Below are positions 8,661-18,760 of a DNA stretch of 64,000 nucleotides, one piece after another (position 1 is the stretch's first letter; each line of letters starts with the position of its first letter). Position numbers and translations under genes: made by a program. The notes beneath the pieces are model-generated. The model worked only from the letters and a program-made list of their open reading frames with translations. It was not told the origin of the DNA and did no database searches. This DNA is from Hydrogenophilales bacterium (GTDB taxonomy: Bacteria; Pseudomonadota; Gammaproteobacteria; Burkholderiales; Thiobacillaceae): the NCBI GenBank assembly GCA_016195805.1, contig JACPYT010000011.1, positions 62,001 to 126,000 of the forward strand, written 5' to 3'.

Positions 8661-9574
8661 GATTCGATTTTTCCCAACAGTAGATATTCCATCAGCGCCT
8701 TCTGCACGTGCAGGCGGTTCTCGGCCTCGTCCCACACCACCGACTGCGGGCCGTCGATCACGTCGGCCGTGACTTCCTCGCCGCGATGCGCGGGCAGGCA
8801 GTGCATGAAGACGGCATCGGACTTCGCCACCTGCATCATCTCGGCATCGACCTGCCAGTCGGCAAAAGCCTTCAGGCGTTCATCGTTCTCGGCCTCCCAG
8901 CCCATGCTGGTCCACACGTCGGTGGTGACCAGATCGGCGCCGCGGCAGGCATCCATCGGATCGGCGAAGCTTTCGTAGTTGTCGGTTCCGTACAGATTGG
9001 CGCGTTCGGGCTCGACTTCATAGCCCGGCGGGGTCGACACGTGGACGTTGAAATCGAGCACCTCGGCGGCCTGCAGCCAGGTGTTGCACATGTTGTTGGA
9101 GTCGCCGATCCACGCCACCGTCTTGCCCTGGATCGAGCCGCGATGCTCGATGAAGGTGAAGATGTCGGCGAGGATCTGGCACGGGTGATATTCGTTGGTC
9201 AGGCCGTTGATCACCGGCACGCGCGAGTGGCTGGCGAAGCGCTCGATGATGTCCTGCTCGAAGGTGCGGATCATCACGATGTCGACCATGCGCGAGATGA
9301 CTTCGCCGGCGTCCTCCACCGGCTCGCCGCGCCCCAGCTGGGTGTCGCGCGTGTTGAGGTAGATCGCCGAGCCGCCGAGCTGGTGCATGCCGGCCTCGAA
9401 CGAGAGCCGGGTGCGGGTCGAGCTTTTCTCGAAAATCATCGCCAGCGTGCGGTCGACCAGCGGGTGATACGGCTGGTAGCGCTTGAAGCGCGATTTGATC
9501 AGCCGCGCGCGCTCGAACAGGTACTGCAGTTCGTCGCGCGACAGATCCTTGAATTGCAGGAAATGCTTCAGCAT
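8657..9574 (-). CDS. argF: ornithine carbamoyltransferase
   Basis: 305 residues. Makes citrulline from ornithine and carbamoyl phosphate. The carbamoyl phosphate site STRTR is at 52-56; HPCQILADIFT and the ornithine-loop/catalytic HCLPAHRGEE follow. The start at 9574 gives the usual MLKHFLQFKDLS opening and overlaps the argD stop by one base (TGATG), so the longer frame to 10129 is excluded. Confidence 0.98.
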   Translation of the reverse strand: MLKHFLQFKDLSRDELQYLFERARLIKSRFKRYQPYHPLVDRTLAMIFEKSSTRTRLSFEAGMHQLGGSAIYLNTRDTQLGRGEPVEDAGEVISRMVDIVMIRTFEQDIIERFASHSRVPVINGLTNEYHPCQILADIFTFIEHRGSIQGKTVAWIGDSNNMCNTWLQAAEVLDFNVHVSTPPGYEVEPERANLYGTDNYESFADPMDACRGADLVTTDVWTSMGWEAENDERLKAFADWQVDAEMMQVAKSDAVFMHCLPAHRGEEVTADVIDGPQSVVWDEAENRLHVQKALMEYLLLGKIES

Positions 9575-10755
9575 CACGCCGCCTGCTGCAGATAGTTTCT
9601 GACGATGCCGGACACCGCTGCGACCAGCGCATCGACTTCGGCTGCGCCGTAGATCAGCGGCGGCACCAGGCGGATGACCGTGTCGGCGGTGACGTTGATC
9701 AGCACGCCGGCGTCGCGCGCCACCGCCACCAGTTCGCCGCACGGACGGTCGAGTTCGATGCCGATCATCATGCCCTCGCCGCGGATGTCGACCACACCAT
9801 GCACGCCAGCCAGCGCCTGCCGCAACCCGGCGCGGATCGCCTCGCCGCGCACCCGCGCGTTGTCGAGCAGTTTTTCCTCTTCGATGGCGGCCAGTGTCGC
9901 CAGGGCCGCCGCACAGGCCAGTGGGTTGCCGCCGAAGGTCGAGCCATGATTGCCCGGCTGGAAAACGTCTGCAGCAGCGCCGCGCGCCAGGCAGGCGCCG
10001 ATCGGCACGCCCGAACCGAGGCCCTTGGCCAGCGCCATCACGTCCGGCATCACGCCGGAATGCTGGAAGCCGAACCAGGTGCCGGTGCGGCCGATGCCGG
10101 TCTGCACCTCGTCCAGCATCAGCAGCCAACCGTGCGCATCACAGATCTGCCGCAACTCGACGAGATAGTCCGAAGGCAGAATGTTGATGCCGCCCTCGCC
10201 CTGCACCGTTTCGATCAGCACCGCGACTACGCTCTTGTTGTGCTCGGCGACGTGGCGGATGGCATCGAGATCGTTGAACGGCACGCGCGCAAAGCCCGAC
10301 AGCAGGGGCTCGAATCCGGCCTGGATCTTGCGGCTGCCGGTCGCGGTCAGCGTCGCCATGGTACGGCCATGGAAAGCCTTCTCCATCACGATGATGGTCG
10401 GCACCTCGATGCCCTTGTTGTGACCATACAGGCGTGCCAGCTTGATCGCCGCCTCGTTGGCCTCGCAGCCCGAGTTGCAGAAGAACACCTTGTCCATGCC
10501 CGACAGTTCGCACAGTTTGTCGGCCAGTTCCTCCTGGCGCAGCACGCGGTACAGGTTGGACGAATGGATCAGCGCTGCAGCCTGCTCGCTGACGGCTTTC
10601 ACCAGCTTGGGGTGGGCATGACCCAGGCCGTTCACCGCCACGCCGGCGACCGCATCCAGGTAGCGCTTGCCAGCCTCGTCCCACAGATAGGCGCCCTCGC
10701 CGCGCACGAAGGCAACGGGCTGGCGGTTATAGGTATTCATCAAATGTGTTGTCAT
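9574..10755 (-). CDS. argD: acetylornithine aminotransferase
   Basis: 393 residues, class III PLP aminotransferase. The PLP lysine is in MALAKGLGSGVPIG and the preceding LMLDEVQTGIGRTG carries the conserved Asp. Converts N-acetylglutamate semialdehyde to N-acetylornithine; many orthologues also act on succinyldiaminopimelate. I prefer the ATG at 10755 (GGGGAC upstream) over 10740 and over the frame's first codon at 10830, which would lie in the upstream terminator. First gene of the long minus-strand run. Confidence 0.95.
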   Translation of the reverse strand: MTTHLMNTYNRQPVAFVRGEGAYLWDEAGKRYLDAVAGVAVNGLGHAHPKLVKAVSEQAAALIHSSNLYRVLRQEELADKLCELSGMDKVFFCNSGCEANEAAIKLARLYGHNKGIEVPTIIVMEKAFHGRTMATLTATGSRKIQAGFEPLLSGFARVPFNDLDAIRHVAEHNKSVVAVLIETVQGEGGINILPSDYLVELRQICDAHGWLLMLDEVQTGIGRTGTWFGFQHSGVMPDVMALAKGLGSGVPIGACLARGAAADVFQPGNHGSTFGGNPLACAAALATLAAIEEEKLLDNARVRGEAIRAGLRQALAGVHGVVDIRGEGMMIGIELDRPCGELVAVARDAGVLINVTADTVIRLVPPLIYGAAEVDALVAAVSGIVRNYLQQAA

Positions 10756-10817
10756 GGCAGTCCCCAACCAGGCTGTCCCGAAATAGCTGCTGTAATTGAG
10801 TGAAATCAGCGAAATAG

Positions 10818-10840
10818 AAAACGGCGGCAAGAGCCGCCGT
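10818..10840 (-). terminator. Rho-independent terminator after the PuuD-like gene
   Basis: Read on the minus strand, ACGGCGGC, a TCTT loop and GCCGCCGT are followed by TTTT. It ends the transcript of the upstream membrane gene and separates it from argD. Confidence 0.8.
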
Positions 10841-10861
10841 GCTTGTCATGCAGCGCCTTGA

Positions 10862-11362
10862 TTATAGGCCGAAAAGCGCCCGGTGAGACCACCCGCCCGC
10901 CATGAAGAACAGCATCGGAATCGACAGCATGGTATTGGTGCGGGATGCCAGGAAGGCCACCCGGCGCGCCTTGTTCTTCTCGTCGTCGGACGCCGGGACC
11001 ATCCCCAGGATCTTCTTCTGGTTCGGCCAGATCAGCACCCAGACGTTGAACAGCATGATGGTGCCCAGCCAAGCGCCGATTCCGATCCCCCCCATGCCGT
11101 TACGCAGCAGGAAGGCATCGACGAACAGCGGTCCCAGCAGCGCGGCGCCGGCAAGCCAGGTCACGACAGCCGCCCAGCGGAAGAACAGCAGGGCGCGCGG
11201 CGCGACATGCTTGGTGATGCCGGCAGCCGTACCATCGGCGGCGGCATTTTTCAGCGCAGCCACCTGCACGAAATTGAAGTAATACAGCAGGCCGATCCAC
11301 ATCACGCCTGCCATGAAATGGATCCAGCGGGCCAGCGCAGCAACGATATTGATATTTTCCAT
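10862..11362 (-). CDS. PuuD-like integral membrane protein
   Basis: 166 residues with about four membrane segments. The N-terminal WIHFMAGVMWIGLLYYFNFVQV resembles the membrane part of PuuD-type urate hydroxylase proteins (histidines in helix 1 and the conserved MWIGLLYFFN region). The soluble cytochrome c domain of true PuuD is missing, so urate oxidation is not supported. Single-domain members are common in betaproteobacteria and have no assigned role; histidines such as H15 could bind heme. A 31-residue membrane microprotein is encoded 12 nt upstream. Confidence 0.7.
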   Translation of the reverse strand: MENINIVAALARWIHFMAGVMWIGLLYYFNFVQVAALKNAAADGTAAGITKHVAPRALLFFRWAAVVTWLAGAALLGPLFVDAFLLRNGMGGIGIGAWLGTIMLFNVWVLIWPNQKKILGMVPASDDEKNKARRVAFLASRTNTMLSIPMLFFMAGGWSHRALFGL

Positions 11363-11374
11363 TGCGTCTCTCCC

Positions 11375-11470
11375 TTAACCCAGAAAGTTTCTGGCGAAGG
11401 CATACAAAACGGCCGTGAGCACAACGCCGGCGATGACGGTGCCCCACAGCGAATCCAGCGGGTTTTTCAT
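11375..11470 (-). CDS. 31-residue single-pass membrane microprotein
   Basis: Short frame with ATG at 11470 and TAA at 11375-11377, encoding 31 residues. It begins MKNPLDSLWGT, has one hydrophobic helix (VIAGVVLTAVLYAFA) and ends RNFLG. A near-perfect ribosome binding site AAGGAGGAGG lies 5-6 bases before the ATG. It sits 12 nt before the PuuD-like gene and is probably the first cistron of that unit. It may be a small partner subunit of the larger membrane protein; no family was recognised. Confidence 0.65.
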   Translation of the reverse strand: MKNPLDSLWGTVIAGVVLTAVLYAFARNFLG

Positions 11471-11624
11471 GATTCCCTCCTCCTTGTAAATAGTTGACTG
11501 TTTTTGTCAGGTAAATCCTGCGCCAGTATCTTCAAAATGCCGCAATTGCGCAAGCGCCGCCGCCACTGCGCCATTTAACCTGCATGCTAAAATCCGGCAA
11601 CTTCTTCAGCCGCCCGCCCACCCC

Positions 11625-11906
11625 ATGGATGACGCCCCTGCCAACGCCCCTTTCATCATTCGCGGCATCACCAGCAAGGGTTCACGATTCCGGCCGAGCG
11701 ACTGGGCCGACCGCCTGGCGGGCGCATTCGCCGTCATCGACCCCAACAACCGCACCAACTATTCGCCTTATGTACAGCCCACCACGCTGGACGGCATCCC
11801 CTGCGTGGTGGTGGACAAAAAGCTCAAGGCGAGTGATCCCAATGCGTACCGCTTTTTGCGGACCTTTGCCGAAAGCAACGAACTGCTCACCGAGAATGGC
11901 GACTGA
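11625..11906 (+). CDS. DUF3579 family protein
   Basis: 93 residues matching the DUF3579 family of betaproteobacteria: FIIRGITSKGSRFRPSDWADRLAG, then YSPYVQP and GIPCVVVDKKL. Soluble, no signal peptide. Function is unknown. The ATG at 11625 has no clear ribosome binding site. A bidirectional terminator follows, shared with rpsT. Confidence 0.85.
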   Translation: MDDAPANAPFIIRGITSKGSRFRPSDWADRLAGAFAVIDPNNRTNYSPYVQPTTLDGIPCVVVDKKLKASDPNAYRFLRTFAESNELLTENGD

Positions 11907-11930
11907 ACGGCAGCCCTGAAGCCGAAAACA

Positions 11931-11958
11931 AAAAACGCCGCTGAATGCGGCGTTTTTT
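11931..11958. terminator. bidirectional Rho-independent terminator
   Basis: Five A residues, stem CGCCGC (11936-11941), loop TGAAT, stem GCGGCG (11947-11952) and six T residues. The A- and T-tracts let it work on both strands, ending DUF3579 (plus) and rpsT (minus). Confidence 0.9.
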
Positions 11959-11982
11959 ATGCGGTGCGGATTTATCCGGCAC

Positions 11983-12246
11983 TCAGGCCATGCTCTTGAC
12001 CGCCTGCGACAGGCGGCTCTTGTGGCGTGCAGCCTTGTTCTTGTGAACGATCTGCTTGTCGGCGATGCTGTCGATCACGCTCATGGAAGCCTGGAACACC
12101 TGCTGGGCAGCAGCCTTGTCGCCGGCCTCGATGGCTTTACGCACCTTCTTGATCGCAGTGCGGAGCTCGGAACGCTGGCTCATGTTGCTGTCGCGCTGGG
12201 CGCTGGCTTGACGTGCGCGCTTGCGCGCCTGGGCGGAGTTCGCCAT
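11983..12246 (-). CDS. rpsT: 30S ribosomal protein S20
   Basis: 87 residues, very basic, with the family opening [21 protein letters not shown] and the C-terminal [16 protein letters not shown]. Binds the 5' domain of 16S rRNA. CAGGAG lies upstream of the ATG. It is divergent from murJ, the usual neighbour in betaproteobacteria. Confidence 0.98.
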   Translation of the reverse strand: MANSAQARKRARQASAQRDSNMSQRSELRTAIKKVRKAIEAGDKAAAQQVFQASMSVIDSIADKQIVHKNKAARHKSRLSQAVKSMA

Positions 12247-12437
12247 ATATTTCTGCTCCTGTGAACCCCGCGCCTCGCGCAGGGCAATTAATCTAGTAGG
12301 CGCCTCGTTTGAAACGGGGCTGATTCACCAAAGCCCGCGATTGTACGGGACAACCCGACAGAAAATCAAGTGCGCAGCGAATGGAGTTGCAGCATGGCGC
12401 GGCGCCCCGCACAATGCGCGCAAAACCCGGTCCCCCC

Positions 12438-13976
12438 ATGAACCTCCTCAAAGCCCTCGCTGCGGTCAGCAGCATGACCCTGCTCTCCCGCATCCTGGGA
12501 TTCGCGCGCGATACCATCATCGCCCGCGTATTCGGCGCCGGCATGCTCACGGACGCCTTCTTCGTTGCCTTCAAGATTCCCAACCTGCTGCGGCGGCTGT
12601 TTGCCGAAGGCGCGTTCTCGCAGGCCTTCGTGCCCATACTCGCCGAATACAAGAGCCGCGAGGGCCATGATGCCACCCATACTCTGGTCAACCAGGTCGG
12701 CACCGCGCTGACGCTGACGCTGGTCGTGGTCGCGCTGCTGGGCATCGTGGGCGCGCCGTGGGTGGCCTACGTGTCGGCGCCAGGATTCCGGGCCGATCCG
12801 GAAAAATTCGCGCTGACGGTGACGCTGCTGCGCATCACCTTCCCCTACATCGTGTTCATTTCGCTGGTGGCGCTGGCGGCCGGCGTGCTCAATACCTACA
12901 GTAAGTTTTCGGTACCGGCGTTCGCGCCGGTGCTGCTGAACGTAGGCATGATCGGCTCAGCGCTATGGCTGGCCCCCTATTTCGACCCGCCGGTGCTGGC
13001 GCTGGGCTGGGGGGTGGCGCTGGGCGGCGTGCTGCAGCTGGCGTGGATGCTGCCGCACCTGAAGCGGATCGGCATGCTGCCGCGCCCCACGCGGCACATC
13101 AACGATCCCGGCGTACACCGCATCCTCAAGCTGATGGGGCCGGCCACGCTGGGGGTGTCGGTGGCACAGATCAGCCTGCTGATCAACACCATCTTCGCGT
13201 CCTTCCTCGCCACCGGCAGCGTGTCGTGGCTGTATTACGCCGACCGCCTGATGGAGTTCCCCACCGGCATGCTGGGCGTGGCGCTGGGCACCATCCTGCT
13301 GCCCAGCCTGGCCAAGCATTACGCCGACGACTCCCCTGCCGAGTATTCCAAACTGCTCGACTGGGGCCTGCGGCTCACCCTGCTGCTGGCGCTGCCCTCC
13401 GCGGCCGCGCTGGCGGTGCTGGCGGTGCCACTCATCACTACGCTGTTCCGCTACGGCGCGTTCGGCGCCCACGACGTCGCCATGACCCAGCAGGCGCTGG
13501 TGGCCTACAGCCTCGGACTGGTCGGGCTGATCCTGGTCAAGGTGCTGGCGCCCGGTTTTTATGCGCGGCAGAACATCCGCACGCCGGTCAAGGTCGCCAT
13601 CTTCACCCTCGTCGCCACCCAGTTGATGAACCTCATCTTCATCGGGCCGCTGGGCCATGCCGGGCTGGCGCTGTCGATCGGCTTGGCGGCCTGCCTCAAC
13701 GCCGGAACACTGCTACACCTGCTGAAAAAACAGCGGGTCTACCAGCCGCAGCCGGGCTGGACCGCCTACTTCCTGCGCGTGCTGCTGGCGGTTTCGCTGA
13801 TGGCGGCCATGCTCTACTTCGCCATGGGCGAGGAACAGTGGTGGCTGTCCGCCCGCTCCTACGAACGGCTGGCGCGGCTGTCGCTGCTGGTCGGCGGCGG
13901 CATCGCGCTCTATTTCGCCGCGCTCGGTCTGATGGGTTTCCGCCCGCGCCAGTTCGTCCGGCGCGCTGCGGAATAA
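12438..13976 (+). CDS. murJ: lipid II flippase MurJ
   Basis: 512 residues, about 14 membrane helices, MOP exporter superfamily. Flips undecaprenyl-linked peptidoglycan precursor across the inner membrane. The opening [20 protein letters not shown], the [15 protein letters not shown] loop with its essential arginines and the [19 protein letters not shown] motif are diagnostic. The ATG at 12438 gives the standard N-terminus; an earlier ATG at 12381 is an artefact of the frame. It is divergent from rpsT with a 190-bp shared upstream region. Confidence 0.97.
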   Translation: MNLLKALAAVSSMTLLSRILGFARDTIIARVFGAGMLTDAFFVAFKIPNLLRRLFAEGAFSQAFVPILAEYKSREGHDATHTLVNQVGTALTLTLVVVALLGIVGAPWVAYVSAPGFRADPEKFALTVTLLRITFPYIVFISLVALAAGVLNTYSKFSVPAFAPVLLNVGMIGSALWLAPYFDPPVLALGWGVALGGVLQLAWMLPHLKRIGMLPRPTRHINDPGVHRILKLMGPATLGVSVAQISLLINTIFASFLATGSVSWLYYADRLMEFPTGMLGVALGTILLPSLAKHYADDSPAEYSKLLDWGLRLTLLLALPSAAALAVLAVPLITTLFRYGAFGAHDVAMTQQALVAYSLGLVGLILVKVLAPGFYARQNIRTPVKVAIFTLVATQLMNLIFIGPLGHAGLALSIGLAACLNAGTLLHLLKKQRVYQPQPGWTAYFLRVLLAVSLMAAMLYFAMGEEQWWLSARSYERLARLSLLVGGGIALYFAALGLMGFRPRQFVRRAAE

Positions 13977-14054
13977 CAGCCCTTCTCAGGGCCGTCAGCG
14001 GCCTGTAAAGGCCTGAATCGGCTAGAATAAGCGCTTTTCGGCGCCTCGCCCGCA

Positions 14055-14984
14055 ATGCGCATCACCCACGGTTTTCGTCCACTCGGCACGCCCCACGCGG
14101 TCACCATCGGCAACTTCGACGGCCTGCACCTCGGGCACCAGGCCATGCTCGCCCGCTTGCAGGACGTGGCGCGGATGCGCGGCCTGCCGAGCTGCGTGCT
14201 GAGCTTCGAGCCCCATCCACGCGAATTCTTCGTGCCCGAGCAGGCACCGGCGCGTCTGTCGAGCCTGCGCGAAAAGGCCGAATGCCTGCAGCGCCTGGGA
14301 ATCGACCGCTTCCATGTATTCCGCTTCGACCGCACGTTTTCGGCGCTGACGCCCGAAGCATTCATCGAGCAAGTGCTGGGCCGCACGCTGCAGGCGCGCT
14401 ACGTGCTGGTGGGCGACGATTTCCGCTACGGTGCCAAACGCGCAGGCGACTTTACCCTGCTGCAGCAGGCCGGCCAATCGCTCGGTTTCGACGCGGAATT
14501 TCTGCCCACGGTCGAAATCGCCGGAGAGCGCGCGTCGTCGACTGCGGTGCGCAGTGCGCTGGCCGCAGGGGAGCTCGACCATGCGGTACGCCTGCTCGGC
14601 CGGCCCTACAGCATCTCCGGGCGCGTGGTGCACGGCGACAAGCTGGGCCGCGACATCGGTTTTCCCACCGCCAACATCCAGCTCAAGCACAACCGTCCGC
14701 CGCTGATGGGCATTTTCGCGGTCGAACTGTGCGGCCTCAACAGCGCGCCCTTGCCCGGAGTGGCGAGCCTCGGCAAGCGTCCCACCGTCAAGGGCGCCAA
14801 CGCCGTGCCCGTGCTCGAGGTACATCTGTTCGATTTCGACGCCGACATCTACGGCCGCCGCGTGCGCGTGGATTTCCTGCACAAGCTGCGCGACGAGGAA
14901 AAATACCCCGACCTCGACGCACTCGTCGCGCAGATCCGCCGCGACGTCGACAACGCCAAACATTTCTTAGCCAAGATCAAATAA
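14055..14984 (+). CDS. ribF: bifunctional riboflavin kinase/FAD synthetase
   Basis: 309 residues. The N-terminal FAD synthetase nucleotidyltransferase domain has GNFDGLHLGHQ (19-29) and later SSTAVRSALAAG. The C-terminal flavokinase domain begins about residue 190 with GRVVHGDKLGRDIGFPTANI, including the PTAN motif. Makes FMN and FAD. First gene of the plus-strand run ribF-ileS-lspA-fkpB-ispH, an order conserved in many proteobacteria. Confidence 0.97.
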   Translation: MRITHGFRPLGTPHAVTIGNFDGLHLGHQAMLARLQDVARMRGLPSCVLSFEPHPREFFVPEQAPARLSSLREKAECLQRLGIDRFHVFRFDRTFSALTPEAFIEQVLGRTLQARYVLVGDDFRYGAKRAGDFTLLQQAGQSLGFDAEFLPTVEIAGERASSTAVRSALAAGELDHAVRLLGRPYSISGRVVHGDKLGRDIGFPTANIQLKHNRPPLMGIFAVELCGLNSAPLPGVASLGKRPTVKGANAVPVLEVHLFDFDADIYGRRVRVDFLHKLRDEEKYPDLDALVAQIRRDVDNAKHFLAKIK

Positions 14985-14996
14985 AACCCGGACGCC

Positions 14997-17780
14997 ATGC
15001 CTGACTACAAAAGCACGCTCAATCTTCCCGATACCCCTTTTCCGATGCGCGGCGACCTCGCCAAGCGCGAACCCGGCTGGGTGAAAAATTGGCAGGAGAA
15101 AAAGCGCTACGAAGCCATCCGCAAGGCAGCGGCCGGCCGGCCGAAATTCATCCTGCACGACGGCCCACCCTATGCCAACGGCGACATCCACACTGGCCAC
15201 GCGGTAAACAAGATCCTCAAGGACATCATTGTCAAAGCGAAGACCCTCTCCGGCTTCGACGCGCCCTACGTACCGGGCTGGGACTGCCACGGCCTGCCGA
15301 TCGAATTGCAGGTGGAAAGAACCCACGGCAAGGACATTCCCCCATCGAAGTTCCGCGCGCTATGCCGCGCCTACGCCGCCGAACAGATCGAGCGCCAGAA
15401 GGCCGACTTTATCCGCTTGGGCCTGCTGGGCGACTGGGACCATCCCTATCGCACCATGGATTTCCAGTTCGAGGCCGACACCCTGCGCGTGCTGGGGCAG
15501 ATCCAGCAGGCGGGCTACCTGTACCAGGGCGCCAAGCCGGTGCACTGGTGCGTCGACTGCGGCTCGGCGCTGGCCGAAGCCGAGGTCGAATACGAGGACA
15601 AGACCTCGCCCGCGATCGACGTCGGCTTTGCCGTGGCCGACCGGGTCGACCTTGCGCGCCGCTTCGACATCGCGACGATCGACGAACCCGTCCGGGTCGC
15701 CATCTGGACCACCACGCCGTGGACGCTGCCGGCCAACCAGGCGGTGGCGCTGCATCCCGATTTCCAGTATGCGCTGGTGCGCACGTCCAAGGGTCTGCTG
15801 ATTCTGGCCGACAGCCTGCGTGAAGCCGCGCTGACACGTTATGGCCTCGCCGAGGGCGCCGAAGTCCTCGCTCACACTACCGGCCAGGCGCTCGAAGGCG
15901 TGCTGCTGTGGCACCCCTTCCAGGAACGCCAGGTGCCGGTCATCGTGGGCGACCACGTCACCGCCGACGCCGGCACCGGCGCCGTGCACACCGCGCCCGG
16001 CCACGGCCTCGACGACTACATGGTCGGCAGCCGCTACGGCCTCAAGGTCGACAACCCGGTGGGCGACGACGGCCGCTTCTACGCAAGCGTGCCGCTGGTC
16101 GGCGGCATGAGCATCTGGCAGGCCAACCCGCTGATCGTCGAGACACTGCAGGCCAGCGGCAACCTGCTGGCACACGAAAAACTGCTGCATAGCTACCCAC
16201 ACTGCTGGCGCCACAAGACGCCGATCATTTTCCGTGCGACGCGGCAATGGTTTATTGGGATGGATGTGAAGGGGGAAGGGGGAAGGGAAAAGGGTGACAC
16301 CTTGCGCGAGCAGGCGATGGCCGCGGTGGATGCGACGCAATTCTTCCCGTCATGGGGCCGCGCCCGTCTGGAAGCGATGATCAAGAATCGCCCCGACTGG
16401 TGCGTCTCGCGCCAGCGCAACTGGGGTGTGCCAATGCCCTTCTTCACCCACAAGGAAACCGGCGAACTGCATCCGCGCACAACGGAGTTGCTGGAGATCG
16501 TGGCGAAGCGCGTCGAAACGGCCGGTATCGAAGCCTGGTTTTCGCTCGACCCGGCCGACCTGCTGGGCGACGACGCGGCGCACTACGACAAGACCGGCCA
16601 CACCCTCGACGTCTGGTTCGATTCCGGCGTCACCCACGCCTGCGTGCTGAAGCGCCGCCCCGAGCTCGCGCATCCGGCCGACCTTTACCTCGAAGGCTCC
16701 GACCAGCATCGCGGCTGGTTCCAGTCAAGCCTGCTCACCGGCTGCGCCACCGATGGTCATGCGCCTTACCAGGCCTTGCTGACGCATGGTTTCGTCGTGG
16801 ACAGCAAGGGACACAAGATGTCCAAGTCCAGAGGCAACGGCATCGAACCCCAGGAAATCGCGAATAGCCTGGGGGTGGACATTCTGCGGCTCTGGGTAGC
16901 CTCCACCGATTATTCCGGCGAGCTGTCCCTGTCCGACGAGATCCTGAAGCGCGTGGTGGAAAGCTACCGGCGCATCCGCAACACCCTGAAATTCCTGCTC
17001 GCCAATCTGGCCGACTTCGATCCCTCCGCGCACGCGCTGCCGGTATCCGACTGGCTGGAAATCGACCGCTACGCGCTGGCGCTCACCCGCCAGCTGCAAA
17101 CCGAATTGCAGGCGCACTACGACGCCTACGAGTTCCACTTCATCGTACAGAAGCTGCAGTCCTTCTGCTCCGAAGACCTCGGCGGTTTCTACCTCGACAT
17201 CCTCAAGGACCGCCTCTACACCGGCGGCGCCGACAGCTCCGCGCGCCGCGCGGCACAGAACGCGCTGTATCACCTGACGCAGGCGTTGGCTCGCTGGATG
17301 GCGCCGATCCTGTCGTTCACCGGCGAGGAAGTGTGGGCGCTGTTGGCCGGCGAGGCCGACTCGGTGTTCCTGCATACCTGGCACGACCTGCCGGCACAGG
17401 CCGGCGAAGCCGACCTGCTTGAGCACTGGACCCGCATCCGCGCGGTGCGCGCCGACGTGCAGAAGGAACTCGAAACCGTGCGCGTCGCCGGCGGCATCGG
17501 CTCGTCGCTGCAGGCCGAAGTCACCCTGCACGCCAGCCCCGCCACGCAAGCCCTGCTGGCGCCGCTGGGCGACGACCTGCGCTTCGTATTGATCACTTCG
17601 CAGGCACGCCTGGTGGCTGCCGAAACCGACCGCGTCGAAGTGACGCCGAGCGCAGCGAAGAAATGCGAGCGCTGCTGGCATTACCGTGACGACGTCGACG
17701 CACACGTCGAGCACCCCGGGCTGTGCGGACGCTGCGTGAGCAATCTCTTTGGCGAAGGCGAGGTGCGCACCCATGCTTGA
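14997..17780 (+). CDS. ileS: isoleucyl-tRNA synthetase
   Basis: 927 residues, class Ia synthetase. The HIGH signature is HTGH at 65-68 ([12 protein letters not shown]), KMSKS is at about 607-611 ([10 protein letters not shown]), and the C-terminal zinc finger has CERCWHY and CGRC. The editing domain (CP1) lies between about 200 and 400. An unusual glycine/lysine-rich stretch at about 423-433 (KGEGGREKG) is encoded by a G-rich tract. It starts 12 nt after ribF and overlaps lspA by 8 nt. Confidence 0.98.
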   Translation: MPDYKSTLNLPDTPFPMRGDLAKREPGWVKNWQEKKRYEAIRKAAAGRPKFILHDGPPYANGDIHTGHAVNKILKDIIVKAKTLSGFDAPYVPGWDCHGLPIELQVERTHGKDIPPSKFRALCRAYAAEQIERQKADFIRLGLLGDWDHPYRTMDFQFEADTLRVLGQIQQAGYLYQGAKPVHWCVDCGSALAEAEVEYEDKTSPAIDVGFAVADRVDLARRFDIATIDEPVRVAIWTTTPWTLPANQAVALHPDFQYALVRTSKGLLILADSLREAALTRYGLAEGAEVLAHTTGQALEGVLLWHPFQERQVPVIVGDHVTADAGTGAVHTAPGHGLDDYMVGSRYGLKVDNPVGDDGRFYASVPLVGGMSIWQANPLIVETLQASGNLLAHEKLLHSYPHCWRHKTPIIFRATRQWFIGMDVKGEGGREKGDTLREQAMAAVDATQFFPSWGRARLEAMIKNRPDWCVSRQRNWGVPMPFFTHKETGELHPRTTELLEIVAKRVETAGIEAWFSLDPADLLGDDAAHYDKTGHTLDVWFDSGVTHACVLKRRPELAHPADLYLEGSDQHRGWFQSSLLTGCATDGHAPYQALLTHGFVVDSKGHKMSKSRGNGIEPQEIANSLGVDILRLWVASTDYSGELSLSDEILKRVVESYRRIRNTLKFLLANLADFDPSAHALPVSDWLEIDRYALALTRQLQTELQAHYDAYEFHFIVQKLQSFCSEDLGGFYLDILKDRLYTGGADSSARRAAQNALYHLTQALARWMAPILSFTGEEVWALLAGEADSVFLHTWHDLPAQAGEADLLEHWTRIRAVRADVQKELETVRVAGGIGSSLQAEVTLHASPATQALLAPLGDDLRFVLITSQARLVAAETDRVEVTPSAAKKCERCWHYRDDVDAHVEHPGLCGRCVSNLFGEGEVRTHA
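16271..16294 (+). other. G-quadruplex-type motif inside ileS
   Basis: Four G-runs of 5, 5, 3 and 3 bases at 16271-16275, 16278-16282, 16285-16287 and 16292-16294, separated by A-only spacers of 2, 2 and 4. The pattern fits the G3+ four-run quadruplex rule on the coding strand, so the mRNA could also fold. It encodes an extra hydrophilic loop of IleS. Confidence 0.7.
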
Positions 17781-18267
17781 TCTGCTGACCCCGGCGATGC
17801 GCAAATGGCTGGGGGTGGCGCTCGCCGTCATCGTCGCCGACCACCTGACGAAATTCTGGATATCGTCCGCGCTCGATTACCAGGATTCCATCCCGGTGCT
17901 GCCGTTCTTTTCGCTGGTGCTGGTGCACAACACCGGCGCGGCATTCAGTTTCCTCGCCGACGCGGGCGGCTGGCAGCGCTGGTTCTTCGTTGCGGTGGGC
18001 GTCGTCGCCACCGTGGTCATCGTGCGCCTGCTGAAGCGCCATGCGCACGAACCCAGGATGGCGTTCGCGCTGGCGCTGGTGCTCGGCGGCGCGCTCGGCA
18101 ACGTGATCGACCGCGTGGTGCTCGGGCATGTGGTGGATTTCCTGTATTTCCACTACCAAGGTTTCGCCTGGCCGGCCTTCAACGTGGCGGACTCCGCCAT
18201 CACCGTCGGCGCCGCGCTGCTGATCTGGGACAGCCTGCGCGGCAAACACGCGGCCAGCAAGCCATGA
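17773..18267 (+). CDS. lspA: lipoprotein signal peptidase
   Basis: 164 residues with four membrane helices; cleaves prolipoprotein signal peptides after lipidation. The aspartyl protease pair is in [15 protein letters not shown] and [11 protein letters not shown]. The ATG at 17773 gives the usual length; a TTG at 17749 would add eight residues. It overlaps ileS by 8 nt and fkpB as ATGA, so the three are translationally coupled. Confidence 0.97.
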   Translation: MLDLLTPAMRKWLGVALAVIVADHLTKFWISSALDYQDSIPVLPFFSLVLVHNTGAAFSFLADAGGWQRWFFVAVGVVATVVIVRLLKRHAHEPRMAFALALVLGGALGNVIDRVVLGHVVDFLYFHYQGFAWPAFNVADSAITVGAALLIWDSLRGKHAASKP

Positions 18268-18746
18268 ACGCCCGTGCCGTCGCTGCCGGCGATACGCTGC
18301 AACTGCGCTATGCGCTACGCCCGCGCGGCGGCGACGACATCGTTTCCAACTTCGACGACCCCGAACCCGAAACCGTGACGCTCGGTGACGGCTCCCTGGC
18401 GCCGACGCTGGAGCAGTGGCTGATCGATCTCGTTCCCGGCGAACGCCACGTATTCCTGCTCGATCCCTGGCAGGCCTTTGGCGCCAGCCAGCCCGAACTG
18501 GTCCAGACGCTGCCCAAACCCGACCTGCCCGCCGACATGGAATTCGCGGTCGATCAGCTGGTCGAATTCGCCATGCCCAATGGCCAGACGCTCGCCGGCC
18601 GCATTCTGGAAATCGGCGACGACGCGGTGAAGGTCGACTTCAACCATCCGCTCGCCAATCTGTCCATCGAATTCGAAGTGGAAATCGACCGCATCCTGCC
18701 CTCTCCCCAACCCTCTCCCGCTTGCGGGAGAGGGTGCGAATGCTAA
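18264..18746 (+). CDS. fkpB: FKBP-type peptidyl-prolyl cis-trans isomerase (FkpB/SlpA-like)
   Basis: 160 residues, SlyD/FkpB subfamily. The FKBP core covers about residues 8-75, with the inserted-flap region around 75-125 ([33 protein letters not shown]). The position between lspA and ispH matches E. coli fkpB. The last residues ([16 protein letters not shown]) are not FKBP-like and are encoded by a palindromic repeat that also supplies the reading-frame end, so the native tail has been replaced or extended. Confidence 0.9.
   Translation: MNARAVAAGDTLQLRYALRPRGGDDIVSNFDDPEPETVTLGDGSLAPTLEQWLIDLVPGERHVFLLDPWQAFGASQPELVQTLPKPDLPADMEFAVDQLVEFAMPNGQTLAGRILEIGDDAVKVDFNHPLANLSIEFEVEIDRILPSPQPSPACGRGCEC
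18699..18734. repeat. palindromic CCCTCTCCC dispersed repeat unit
   Basis: CCCTCTCCC at 18699-18707 is repeated at 18711-18719, where it starts an 11-bp stem (18711-18721) with a TT loop and its exact complement at 18724-18734. Units of this shape are scattered through many proteobacterial genomes, usually between genes. This one lies inside the 3' end of fkpB. Confidence 0.8.
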
Positions 18747-18760
18747 GCCCAAACCGATTA

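Noticed and set aside
10862-11362. Urate hydroxylase PuuD
   Set aside because: Only the membrane part is similar; the cytochrome c domain is absent and no purine catabolism genes are near.
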